Positions 41,035 to 49,364 of a DNA stretch of 64,000 nt are shown one piece after another (within the stretch, counting starts at the first letter, position 1; the number at the start of each line of letters is the position of its first letter). The stretch comes from EW11 sp035765635. Its GTDB lineage: Bacteria; Verrucomicrobiota; Verrucomicrobiia; Opitutales; Opitutaceae. The notes under the pieces are model-generated. The model had not been told where the DNA came from. It saw nothing but the letters and a program-made list of their open reading frames with translations, and made no database searches. The stretch is taken from assembly GCA_035765635.1 (NCBI GenBank), contig DASTWZ010000052.1:62001-126000 (forward strand), given 5' to 3'. Made by a program: the position numbers and the translations under genes.

Positions 41035-43950
41035 ATGACCCCAAGCGATCCAACAGCCAGCCAAAAATTCCGCGCGCTGCGGCGGCGAAATGGCATGGCT
41101 GTCACGCTGATCCTGGGCGCGATCTTATCGTTGTTCTGCGCCGACGCGCACGCCCAACGCATCGAAACGACGGAGCGCGCCTCGGAATTGATCACGCCGG
41201 AAAGCGCGGAAATTTCCGCAGAGATCATCGGCCACACGGCGCTCACGACCTTTGATCTCGTCTTCACCAACAATGACGATCGGCCGCTCGAAGGTGATTT
41301 TGTTTTTCCGCTGAAGCGTGGGCAACGCGTGACCGCCTACGCGATCGAGATCGAAGGCGTGCTGCGCGCCGCGGTCCCGATCGAAAACGCCAGACCGACT
41401 GTGGTCTACGACGCGCCCGGCGCAGAAGCCGCGGCGTCTTCTCGCCCGCCAACCGACGACGCGAATTTTCGCGGCCGTTTCGGCGTGATCTCTCCGAGCG
41501 CGACGCGACGGGTGCGCTTCTCTTATCAAGAAGAAATCTCCGAGCAAACTGACCCGCCGACGTATCGTCTGCCCCTCTCGTTTCCCCGCCGTTTGAAGCA
41601 TTTCAAGCTGAGCTTCAACGTGCATGGCACGCACAACGAAGCGCCTGAGGTGCGCACCTCGCTCGAACTTCCCCTGCCTCCGTGGCGGGACGGTCAATTT
41701 TTCGAAATCGAGCGTGCCGATTACGACGCGCGCGGATCACTCGACCTGGTCCTTCCAAAGAGCGACGAGCCGACCGTCATCACGGGACGTTTTGGTGGCA
41801 AAGAATATTTCTACGCCGATGTCCCGAGCAGCCCGATCCTCTTCAGCCGGCCGGCCCCGCACACGGTCGCGCTCGTCTGGGATGCCTCGGCGTCAGGTCG
41901 CGAACGCGATCATGCAAAAGAGTTCGCTCTGCTCGATGCCTGGTTCGCCGAACTGAAGGACGTTGAAATCAAGCTCATCGAATTGCGCGATCACGCGACG
42001 GCTGCGACGAGCTTCGCCGTGAAGGATGGAGATTGGTCCGCTCTGCGAAAGCAGCTCGAGCAAACCCAATACGACGGCGGCACCTCGCTCGACGGTCTCA
42101 AGGACGATCCCAAGGTCGACGCCTGGGTCATCGTCACGGATGGCCTTTTCAATTTCGGCGCCGGCGCGACGACGACCAAGCTGGCGTTGCACAATCCTGT
42201 TCACACCATTTCCGCCACCGCGGGCGCCAATATCGATTGGTTGCGCAACATCGCCGCACAGCATGACGGCGAGTTCATCGACCTGCTCGACCTCACACCG
42301 GCCAAAGCGGCCTACGCGCTTCAAACTCATTCGCTGCGCATCCTCGGCGTGGACATCGAGGACGGGGGCGTAAGCGAGATCCATCCGGCTGTCGGCGCTC
42401 CCGTGAATGCCGACGCATTTCATCTCAGCGGCGTTATCCAGAAACCGAATACAACGGTGAAACTGCTGGTCGGCAACACGCGCGCTGATGCCCAACGACT
42501 GGAGTTTCACGTCACCTCCGGCAGCGATCCTTCTGAACTTCCTTCTCTCCTCTGGGCGGAAGGAGAACTGCGGCACCTGGGCATGGATGCGGAGGCGAAT
42601 CGCGATGCGATCCGCCGCGTCGCGCAAACCTTCCGTATTGGAACAAGCACTACACCACTGACGGTCTTGGAAAACGTGGACGACTACCTTCGCGAAGGTG
42701 TGGCTCCACCGGATGATTTGAAGTCCGCCTGGATGGCCCGGCGCGAGGCCGCGGAGAATACGGAGCGACTCGAACGCGAGCAGCATCTGCAATATGTCGT
42801 GAGCGCGTTTCAGCGGCGGGCCGCCTGGTGGCGCGGCGCGACTTCCGGCCAGCCCGTCGAAGCCCTTCCGGGAAATCAGGAAAATCAAAACGGCTCTCGC
42901 GCTGCCTCGATTCCCGGGCCGCCATCCTCGCCTAGCAGCGGCGACCCGGCCGCGGTCGCGGCATCCCAGAACCCTGTATTGACGACGGCACTACAAGCCA
43001 GCGCGAGCGCGCCGGGCAGCCGGGCCGATACGATTCACCTCACCGCTTGGTCTCCAGAAAACAACTACGCGGACGAATTGCGGCGCACCCCGAAGGACGC
43101 GCAATATTCACGATATCTCGAACTCGTTTTGGACCATCGACGAGAACCCGCCTTTTATCTGGCGTGCGCCGAATTCTTCATCGCGAACGGCAACGCAGAC
43201 ATCGGACTTCGCATCCTCTCGAATTTGGCGGAACTCGGAGTCGACGATGCGATGGTCCTGCGTCTTCTCGGTTCTCGCCTTCAGCTGGCGGGCCGGCCTG
43301 ATCTCGCGATCGAGCCTTATCGGCGCGTCGTCCTGCTGCGCCCCGAAGAGCCACAAAGTCTGCGCGATCTCGCGCTCGCCTATCAGGAGGCCGGTCAACC
43401 GCAGGAAGCGGTCAACACGCTGTGGAAGATCGTCACGCAAAGTTGGGATGCGCGATTCCCCGAGGTGGAGTTGATCGCGCTCGCGGAGTTGAACGCGATT
43501 GCGGCGACCTCTCCGAAGCCACTCGATCTCTCGGCCATGGATCGACGGCTGATTCGCAATTTGCCGATGGACCTGCGCGTGGTGCTCACGTGGGACGCCG
43601 GCGATGCCGATCTCGATTTGTGGGTGACCGATCCCGATCGCGAGACAGCGAAATACGATTCCCCTCAAACTCACCAAGGCGGCCGGCTCTCGCGTGATTT
43701 CACCGGAGGATTCGGGCCGGAGGAGTTCGATCTGCGCAACGCCAAGCCCGGAACCTACACCATAAAGCTCAACTTCAACGGCGACCGCCGCCAGTCGGCG
43801 CTGAGCCCGATCACGGCGCAAGTGAAGGCGATCACCGACTTCGGCACGCCGCAGCAAAAGGTGAAAAACTTCACCGTGACGCTGAGTCAGCAGCAGGAAA
43901 TAATTTCCGTCGGCGCCATCGATATTTTACCGAAAAAGCCAAAGCGCTGA
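41035..43950 (+). CDS. Exported VIT / vWA-like / TPR / DUF2135 protein
   Basis: A 971-residue protein. A hydrophobic signal (MAVTLILGAILSLFCADAHAQ, after an optional start at M21) is followed by a VIT-type domain (about 45-150: LTTFDLVFTNNDDRPLEGDFVFPL). A vWA-like domain from about 275 has LVWDASASG in place of the MIDAS DxSxS. TPR-like helices lie about 695-800 (DLALAYQEAGQPQEAVNTLWKIV). A C-terminal DUF2135-type beta domain (about 835-955) carries WDAGDADLDLWVTDPD and PGTYTIKLNFNGDR. Similar architectures occur in large secreted proteins of Verrucomicrobiota and Planctomycetota. The function is unknown; envelope adhesion or assembly is plausible. Confidence 0.82.
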   Translation: MTPSDPTASQKFRALRRRNGMAVTLILGAILSLFCADAHAQRIETTERASELITPESAEISAEIIGHTALTTFDLVFTNNDDRPLEGDFVFPLKRGQRVTAYAIEIEGVLRAAVPIENARPTVVYDAPGAEAAASSRPPTDDANFRGRFGVISPSATRRVRFSYQEEISEQTDPPTYRLPLSFPRRLKHFKLSFNVHGTHNEAPEVRTSLELPLPPWRDGQFFEIERADYDARGSLDLVLPKSDEPTVITGRFGGKEYFYADVPSSPILFSRPAPHTVALVWDASASGRERDHAKEFALLDAWFAELKDVEIKLIELRDHATAATSFAVKDGDWSALRKQLEQTQYDGGTSLDGLKDDPKVDAWVIVTDGLFNFGAGATTTKLALHNPVHTISATAGANIDWLRNIAAQHDGEFIDLLDLTPAKAAYALQTHSLRILGVDIEDGGVSEIHPAVGAPVNADAFHLSGVIQKPNTTVKLLVGNTRADAQRLEFHVTSGSDPSELPSLLWAEGELRHLGMDAEANRDAIRRVAQTFRIGTSTTPLTVLENVDDYLREGVAPPDDLKSAWMARREAAENTERLEREQHLQYVVSAFQRRAAWWRGATSGQPVEALPGNQENQNGSRAASIPGPPSSPSSGDPAAVAASQNPVLTTALQASASAPGSRADTIHLTAWSPENNYADELRRTPKDAQYSRYLELVLDHRREPAFYLACAEFFIANGNADIGLRILSNLAELGVDDAMVLRLLGSRLQLAGRPDLAIEPYRRVVLLRPEEPQSLRDLALAYQEAGQPQEAVNTLWKIVTQSWDARFPEVELIALAELNAIAATSPKPLDLSAMDRRLIRNLPMDLRVVLTWDAGDADLDLWVTDPDRETAKYDSPQTHQGGRLSRDFTGGFGPEEFDLRNAKPGTYTIKLNFNGDRRQSALSPITAQVKAITDFGTPQQKVKNFTVTLSQQQEIISVGAIDILPKKPKR

Positions 43951-43955
43951 GCGCG

Positions 43956-46433
43956 TTATTTGAGCGACTGCAGGTACGCGACGAGAGCCCAGTCTTGGTC
44001 GTTCGCCCACGGATCGAAAAAGCGTCCGGCAGAACCATTCACGCGAAGCGGATAAACATAGGCGCAACTGGCGCGTCCGTCCGCGCTGAAGGCCGCGAAA
44101 TTGGAGAACAAAATTCCCTCGGCTCGGGCGCGGAAATCGGGTTTTTGCGCGAGTTCGCCGTAAAGATCGAACGCCGTCGCCGTGATCGTGCTCCAGTAGT
44201 GCGGAAACGTGTCGCCATACAGGCGCCGTTTGCCGAACCAAAAATCATCCCAGTGGCGAATCGCGATGTCATGCAGATGATAATCCGGCTGCAGTCCGCC
44301 GAAGAGTTCCAGACGCTCGAGCTGGTCCTCCGCGCCGCGCAGAAAAATCTCTTCGTGGGTCGCAGCGTAGACCTCCAACATCAGCACCGCCGCGGGCGCG
44401 ACGATGCTCTGCTCGTAATTGACTTCGCTCTTCGGATACGCGCCGCCGATGGCTCGCAGCGTCTCGGCGTGCTTTCGAAAAGCGGCGAGCATTTCCTTGC
44501 GCTCATTCGTCCAGCCCGCGCGCTCGAGAGCGTCCAGCATTTCCGTCACCGGCATGCCGATGCAGTAGAATCGTTCTCCTCCGCTCGCGTAATAAGAACG
44601 GCAGGTGTCGACCGCCAGCCGCAGGTATTCAGGATTCAAATACAGCTTGTACATCGCCAGGTGAAATTGAATCACCCAGGGATTGTTGTATAAGCGGATG
44701 GGGCCGCGGCGGCCGACATCGTTGAAGACCTTGCCCGATGGATTTTGCAGCTCGCGCGCGACGAACTTAGCGTACTGAGCCAGACTTTCGTCGATGCGTG
44801 TCCGAAGTTGCGCGTCCTGGCAGAGCGGCGCGTACAAGGCGACGAGCGTGCCCATCGCCAAGCGCTCGCGGCCGGCGTTGTGATCGGAAACCGATTTGTC
44901 GTACACCAGCTCGTTTGTCTCGTTGTCATAACCGAGAAACGCGCCGTCCAGCGGATCGCCCGGAGCGTGCTTTTGCTGATGATCGAGGATGAAGCGCACG
45001 CGTCGCTCGATCAGATCGCGCGGTTTCGGCGTGACCAAGGCGCGCAGCAACGCGGGCCCGCGGCCGGTATCGACTTCGATCAACTGCTCGCCGAGTCGCG
45101 AGGGCACGATTTGAAACGATCCATCGAGCTCCGTGTTCGGGATCGGCAGCGTCTCGCCGTTGAGCGAAAGTTTCACGCTCGAAGGACTGACCTTCATCTG
45201 GACGCGCAGGCGAATCGCGTCGCCTTCCGAGATCGTGTAGCGATCGGCTTGAAGTCGAACGAAGCCGGGCAATTCGGCGGCCTTGGCGAAGAAGTCCTCC
45301 CAACCCGTGTGCCAGAACACCACCCAGGAAATTTTTCTGCTTTCACCTGGCGCCAGCGTGAACGGCGACGGATGCACGACAAACTGGCCCCGGTCGTTCG
45401 AGTGTGTAATGCGATCATGGATACTGTAACTCGTCAGACTTCCCTCGGAGAGAACCAGTCCGAGATGCGGCGCATCCCCGCCCATGCGCAGCGCGCAAAT
45501 GTACGACGACGTTCCGCCCATCCAGAGATGCGCGTGGCAACGATTCGTCAGGCAGACCTCAGCGCCGGGATAACTGTCGACCAACGGCACGCGAATGCCG
45601 ATTCCGCCTTCGCCGAACGTGAGCGGCGTTTCGCTCGTGTTTTCGAAAACGTACGTTTCGGTAAGCCTGCCTGCTTTGTCCAACGCGCGATCAACGCGAA
45701 TGCGCATGCGGGAGAGGCGGTAGGTCGACTGCATCGATTGCGGTCCCGTGCCGCGTGTGTCGATCGGATGCGTCCAAGCTTCATCGCGTTCACCGATGCG
45801 AGCCCAACCCGTGCCCCAAGGCGCAGCTTGGCGAACCCACTCCATCTTGTACTTGTCCGACGGCGACGAGAGCTCCGAGATTCCGCCGCTTCGGCCGTCG
45901 ATTCGCACGTGCCATGCCCCCGTGTTCCACTCGGTCCGGGCGCCACCGCCAACCGCTTCGGGTCGGACTGACTTTGACGAAATCGAAGAGGACGTGACAT
46001 GAACCCGAATGCTGGAAGCGGGGCCGTCCGCAAACGCTTCCACGGTGAGAAGATCTTCGCCCTTCAACGGGAGAACGACGTTTTGCGCCCTGCTGTCGCT
46101 GCGCACCAGAATTTCCCGCACCGCGTTTGCCGTCGAAAAACAGCAGCGCACGGCTTGGCCGGGAACGCCCGGCAAGGGCTCGAGCGTCGCGCGCAGCTCT
46201 TCGGCGTCGCCCTTCAAATCCACCCACAAGCTCTGACCAGCCGAAAGAACGAAGCCGGCGTCGGACCGATATTGCTCCGCGCCGGAAAAGGGTCCCTCGC
46301 GCGTCTGCAATTTCGAGAGATCGAGATCGGTCAGCGACAGCGCGGCGTCACTCGGCAGCGTCGCGCAAAAAAACGCCGGGAGAAAAAAGAGGAGCGTGCG
46401 TGGTTTCAGAGTCCGACTAACTGTTCTTCCCAA
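43956..46433 (-). CDS. Secreted large protein, possible six-hairpin glycosidase-like (DUF5695-type)
   Basis: An 825-residue exported protein. An N-terminal signal (LLFFLPAFFCATLPSDA) is followed by beta-rich N-terminal domains (about 30-480, with an Ig-like stretch near 395-460). The C-terminal half has repeated Trp/Tyr/His helices (YNNPWVIQFHLAMYKLYLN, RHWDDFWFGKRRLYGDTFPHYWST), reminiscent of the (alpha/alpha)6 six-hairpin fold of glycosidases and polysaccharide lyases. Catalytic residues cannot be identified with confidence. The family name is a guess from the overall pattern. It is convergent with the VIT protein gene (5-base gap) and stands alone. Confidence 0.6.
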   Translation of the reverse strand: MGRTVSRTLKPRTLLFFLPAFFCATLPSDAALSLTDLDLSKLQTREGPFSGAEQYRSDAGFVLSAGQSLWVDLKGDAEELRATLEPLPGVPGQAVRCCFSTANAVREILVRSDSRAQNVVLPLKGEDLLTVEAFADGPASSIRVHVTSSSISSKSVRPEAVGGGARTEWNTGAWHVRIDGRSGGISELSSPSDKYKMEWVRQAAPWGTGWARIGERDEAWTHPIDTRGTGPQSMQSTYRLSRMRIRVDRALDKAGRLTETYVFENTSETPLTFGEGGIGIRVPLVDSYPGAEVCLTNRCHAHLWMGGTSSYICALRMGGDAPHLGLVLSEGSLTSYSIHDRITHSNDRGQFVVHPSPFTLAPGESRKISWVVFWHTGWEDFFAKAAELPGFVRLQADRYTISEGDAIRLRVQMKVSPSSVKLSLNGETLPIPNTELDGSFQIVPSRLGEQLIEVDTGRGPALLRALVTPKPRDLIERRVRFILDHQQKHAPGDPLDGAFLGYDNETNELVYDKSVSDHNAGRERLAMGTLVALYAPLCQDAQLRTRIDESLAQYAKFVARELQNPSGKVFNDVGRRGPIRLYNNPWVIQFHLAMYKLYLNPEYLRLAVDTCRSYYASGGERFYCIGMPVTEMLDALERAGWTNERKEMLAAFRKHAETLRAIGGAYPKSEVNYEQSIVAPAAVLMLEVYAATHEEIFLRGAEDQLERLELFGGLQPDYHLHDIAIRHWDDFWFGKRRLYGDTFPHYWSTITATAFDLYGELAQKPDFRARAEGILFSNFAAFSADGRASCAYVYPLRVNGSAGRFFDPWANDQDWALVAYLQSLK

Positions 46434-46624
46434 CGCATTCGGTCAAGGGCGCCATGGGATGCGCAATGCAGATGGCTAAGGCAAAATTGCGCATGCTCTT
46501 AGCGGGAAATTGCGGAGGCACTGCACGGCATTTTTCGCGTCTATCGCACCGCCGGCTTCAGGCGCTTCGCGTATTCAATAAAAAACTACGCAGCGTCTCC
46601 CTCAAATCCAAAACCCATAATCCC

Positions 46625-46909
46625 ATGGCACGCGGAAGCAAAAAATCATACACCTCGAAACAGAAACGTAAGGCCGCGCACATCGAGAAAGGCTACGAAA
46701 GCCGCGGCGTCAGCAAAGGCGAAGCGGAAGAGCGCGCCTGGCGCACGGTGAACAAACAGGACAAAGGCGGAAAAAAGAAACGCGGTTCGAAAAGTCGCAG
46801 CAGCAGCAGCAGCAGCAGCTCGAAAAAATCTTCCAGTTCGCGCAGCAAGAAATCTTCCAGCCGGACAAGCTCCGGACGAAAGCGCCGCAGCACGTCCAAG
46901 AAAAAGTGA
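46625..46909 (+). CDS. Small basic 'plasmid stabilization'-annotated family protein with Ser/Lys/Arg tail
   Basis: A 94-residue protein. The N-terminus MARGSKKSYTSKQKRKA..IEKGYESRGVSKGEAEERAWRTVNKQ is a conserved domain widely annotated as 'plasmid stabilization protein', although its role is unproven. Residues 48-94 are almost wholly Lys/Arg/Ser, like histone H1 tails, so nucleic-acid binding is likely. The Ser tract is encoded by an (AGC)7 microsatellite at 46799-46819. ATG 46625 matches the conserved start. The family often sits with stress genes such as the Rieske oxidoreductase, DUF4142 and Ku/LigD genes that follow here. Confidence 0.8.
   Translation: MARGSKKSYTSKQKRKAAHIEKGYESRGVSKGEAEERAWRTVNKQDKGGKKKRGSKSRSSSSSSSSKKSSSSRSKKSSSRTSSGRKRRSTSKKK
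46799..46819 (+). repeat. (AGC)7 trinucleotide microsatellite
   Basis: Seven perfect AGC units encode part of the poly-Ser tract in the small basic protein. Slippage would change Ser number without frameshift. Confidence 0.9.
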
Positions 46910-47013
46910 GGGAAATTTCCCCTCCGTAAAAACGCGCGCCGCCCCATACCGCGGGCGGCCGAGTCGTGACACAGTGACGGCAAATGCTGCGAAGCAGCGA
47001 AACCCACTTGCCT

Positions 47014-48552
47014 ATGAACCAATCGGAACAACAAACAGTGTCATGGTGGCTGGATAACAAGCTCGGCTTCGACGAAGCGATGCTGCGCGACGACACGACG
47101 GCGGACGTGTGCGTGATCGGCGCGGGTCTCAGCGGACTCACCACAGCGTACTTGCTCGCCAAGGAGAATCTTCGGGTTGTCGTGCTCGATGCTGGAACTC
47201 CGACTTACGGCGAAACCTCGCGCACCACGGCTCATCTTTCGAATGCGATCGATGACCGTTACTACAACATAGAACGCTGGCACGGCCAGGATGGCGCAAA
47301 AATCGCCGCGCGAGCTCATACGACGGCAATCGACACGATCGAACGCATCGCGCGCGAAGAAAACATCGACTGCGAATTCACGCGTCTCGATGGCTATCTC
47401 TTCCCGGCACCCGGCGAAAGCAGCCACGTTCTGGAACAGGAACTCGAAGCGGCGCATCGCGCCGGCTTGGTCGATGTCGAATTTCATCCTGGCCCGCGCG
47501 GCGCCAGTTTTCCTTCAGAGCGGTGCCTGCGTTTTCCCCGGCAGGGGCAGTTCAATCCGCTGCGTTACCTCGACGGGTTGATTCGCGCGATCGAGGCCCA
47601 GGAATCACGCATCTTCGCCAACTCTCGCGTGGTCGATATCACCGAAGGTGACGAGATCATCGTCACGACGGAAAACGGCTACAAAGTTCGCTGCGGCAGC
47701 GTGGTCGTCGCCACGAATTCTCCGATCAACGATCGCGTCGCGCTGCAGACGAAGATTGCTCCCTATCGCACCTACGCGATCGCCGCGCGCATCCGCAAGG
47801 GCAGCGCACCCAAGGCTCTTTTATGGGACAACGCTGACCCGTACCACTACGTCCGCACCGCGCAAAGTAGTGAAACTTTCGATACGCTGATCATCGGCGG
47901 AGAAGATCACAAAACCGGCCAGGAATCCCAAACCGCAGACCGCTTCGGCGCACTGGAACGCTGGGCTCGCGCACACTTTCCCCAAATCGAATCCGTCACG
48001 CACCAGTGGTCGGGCCAGGTTTTGGAAACATTGGATGGACTGGCTTACGCGGGCCGAAATCCAGGCAGTTCGAAAAACTGCTACGTCATCACCGGAGATT
48101 CGGGCATGGGCATGACGCACGGCACGATCGGCGCGATGATTGTCACCGACCTCATTCAGGGTCGGGCCAACGCGTGGGCCGACACCTTCGAACCCAGCCG
48201 GATCACCCTGAGCGCGGGACTGACCTTCGCCAAAGAAAACTTCAACGTGGCCCGACAATACCTCGACTGGGGCCGCCCGAGCGAAAGCGAAGAGACCGCG
48301 CATCCTCCAGCCAACTCCGGTTGCGTGGTTCAACGCGGCGTGCAAAAGATCGCACTCTTCCACTCCGCCGACGGAATCATGCACGAAATGTCCGCCGTCT
48401 GTCCGCACCTCGGCTGCATCGTGCATTGGAACGACACCGAGCACACGTGGGACTGCCCCTGCCACGGCTCCCGCTTCAACGCCACCGGAGATGTCATCGG
48501 CGGACCGGCGACGTCTCCTCTAACGCCTATTCTGAGTCACGCAAAAACGTGA
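47014..48552 (+). CDS. FAD-dependent oxidoreductase with C-terminal Rieske domain
   Basis: A 512-residue protein. The DAO-type FAD motif is CVIGAGLSGLTTAYLLAKENLRVVVLDAG split over about 34-62, and the C-terminal Rieske [2Fe-2S] domain has ligands C463, H465 (CPHLGC) and C481, H484 (CPCHG). This is the YhfW-like family, in which an amine or amino-acid-like substrate oxidation may pass electrons to the Rieske centre; the substrate is unknown. ATG 47014 is preferred over 46984 because the upstream residues are poorly protein-like. It lies in the stress/repair neighbourhood. Confidence 0.9.
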   Translation: MNQSEQQTVSWWLDNKLGFDEAMLRDDTTADVCVIGAGLSGLTTAYLLAKENLRVVVLDAGTPTYGETSRTTAHLSNAIDDRYYNIERWHGQDGAKIAARAHTTAIDTIERIAREENIDCEFTRLDGYLFPAPGESSHVLEQELEAAHRAGLVDVEFHPGPRGASFPSERCLRFPRQGQFNPLRYLDGLIRAIEAQESRIFANSRVVDITEGDEIIVTTENGYKVRCGSVVVATNSPINDRVALQTKIAPYRTYAIAARIRKGSAPKALLWDNADPYHYVRTAQSSETFDTLIIGGEDHKTGQESQTADRFGALERWARAHFPQIESVTHQWSGQVLETLDGLAYAGRNPGSSKNCYVITGDSGMGMTHGTIGAMIVTDLIQGRANAWADTFEPSRITLSAGLTFAKENFNVARQYLDWGRPSESEETAHPPANSGCVVQRGVQKIALFHSADGIMHEMSAVCPHLGCIVHWNDTEHTWDCPCHGSRFNATGDVIGGPATSPLTPILSHAKT

Positions 48553-48610
48553 TTCCTCGATCCCGATTCATTCCGAGAAATCGGAATCCAAATTTTCATC
48601 CATCAAAATC

Positions 48611-49249
48611 ATGAACTTGAAACTTTATTTCCACGGTGTGCCGCGCACCTCGATCGTGGCCGGCTTGCTGGCCACGCTGGTCTCGGCCGTCGCGGCCTTC
48701 GGCGCTGACCAGGTCAGCACGCCCAGCACTGTTCCGCGAGACCGCCACGACATGGTGACGAGTCAGGATACGAAACTGAACGAAGTTGGAAAGCAGCCGA
48801 ACATGGCCGTGCCCAACATCAGCCACGGCGATCGCACGTTCATCGAAAAAGCAATGCGCGGCGGACTGCTCGAAATCAAAATCGCCCAGCTCGCGCTTTC
48901 TAACGCCTCTGATGAGTCAATTAAGAAGTATGCCCAGCAGCTGATCGATGATCACACGGCGGCAAACAAGGAGCTGAGCGACCTCGCCGCGCGCAAGGGC
49001 GTGTCGCTCGTCGATCTCGATCGCGACGACCGCCATGTGAAAAGCTTGTCGAAGAAATCAGGCGCGGACTTCGATCAAACCTACGTCGACTACGCCGTGC
49101 ATGAGCACAAGGAGGACATCGACATGTTTGAAAAAGCTTCCCGCAAAGCCGATGACCCTGACGTGGCTGCTTTCGCGGCCAAGAATCTCGCCGTGCTCCA
49201 TCAGCACGAGCAGATGGCCCTGGATATTCAGAAGACGCTGAAGCACTGA
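48611..49249 (+). CDS. DUF4142 exported protein
   Basis: A 212-residue protein with an N-terminal export signal (IVAGLLATLVSAVAAFGA). A four-helix ferritin-like DUF4142 domain follows: DRTFIEKAMRGGLLEIKIAQLAL, KKYAQQLIDDHTAANKELSDLAARKGV, DQTYVDYAVHEHKEDIDMFEKASR and FAAKNLAVLHQHEQMALDI. His/Asp/Glu spacing suggests a diiron-like or metal-binding bundle, but activity is unproven. It is common in soil bacteria and often associated with stress responses. Confidence 0.9.
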   Translation: MNLKLYFHGVPRTSIVAGLLATLVSAVAAFGADQVSTPSTVPRDRHDMVTSQDTKLNEVGKQPNMAVPNISHGDRTFIEKAMRGGLLEIKIAQLALSNASDESIKKYAQQLIDDHTAANKELSDLAARKGVSLVDLDRDDRHVKSLSKKSGADFDQTYVDYAVHEHKEDIDMFEKASRKADDPDVAAFAAKNLAVLHQHEQMALDIQKTLKH

Positions 49250-49364
49250 AGCTGGAGATCGTCTGCGGAGCGCTGGGTTCGCTGAGCGCAGGCGTCCTGC
49301 CTACGCCGTTTGAAAAGGCAGGCGGGATGCCGCGCTCCAAAAACCCTGCGCTCCAGTTTCGAAC

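Noticed and set aside
46625..46909. 'Plasmid stabilization' annotation as evidence of a plasmid or toxin-antitoxin system
   Set aside because: The family name is historical, there is no toxin partner, and the surroundings are chromosomal.
49255..49345. Imperfect GC-rich inverted repeat between DUF4142 and glgX genes
   Set aside because: Pairing is interrupted and there is no T-tract; it may be a small repeat family or chance.
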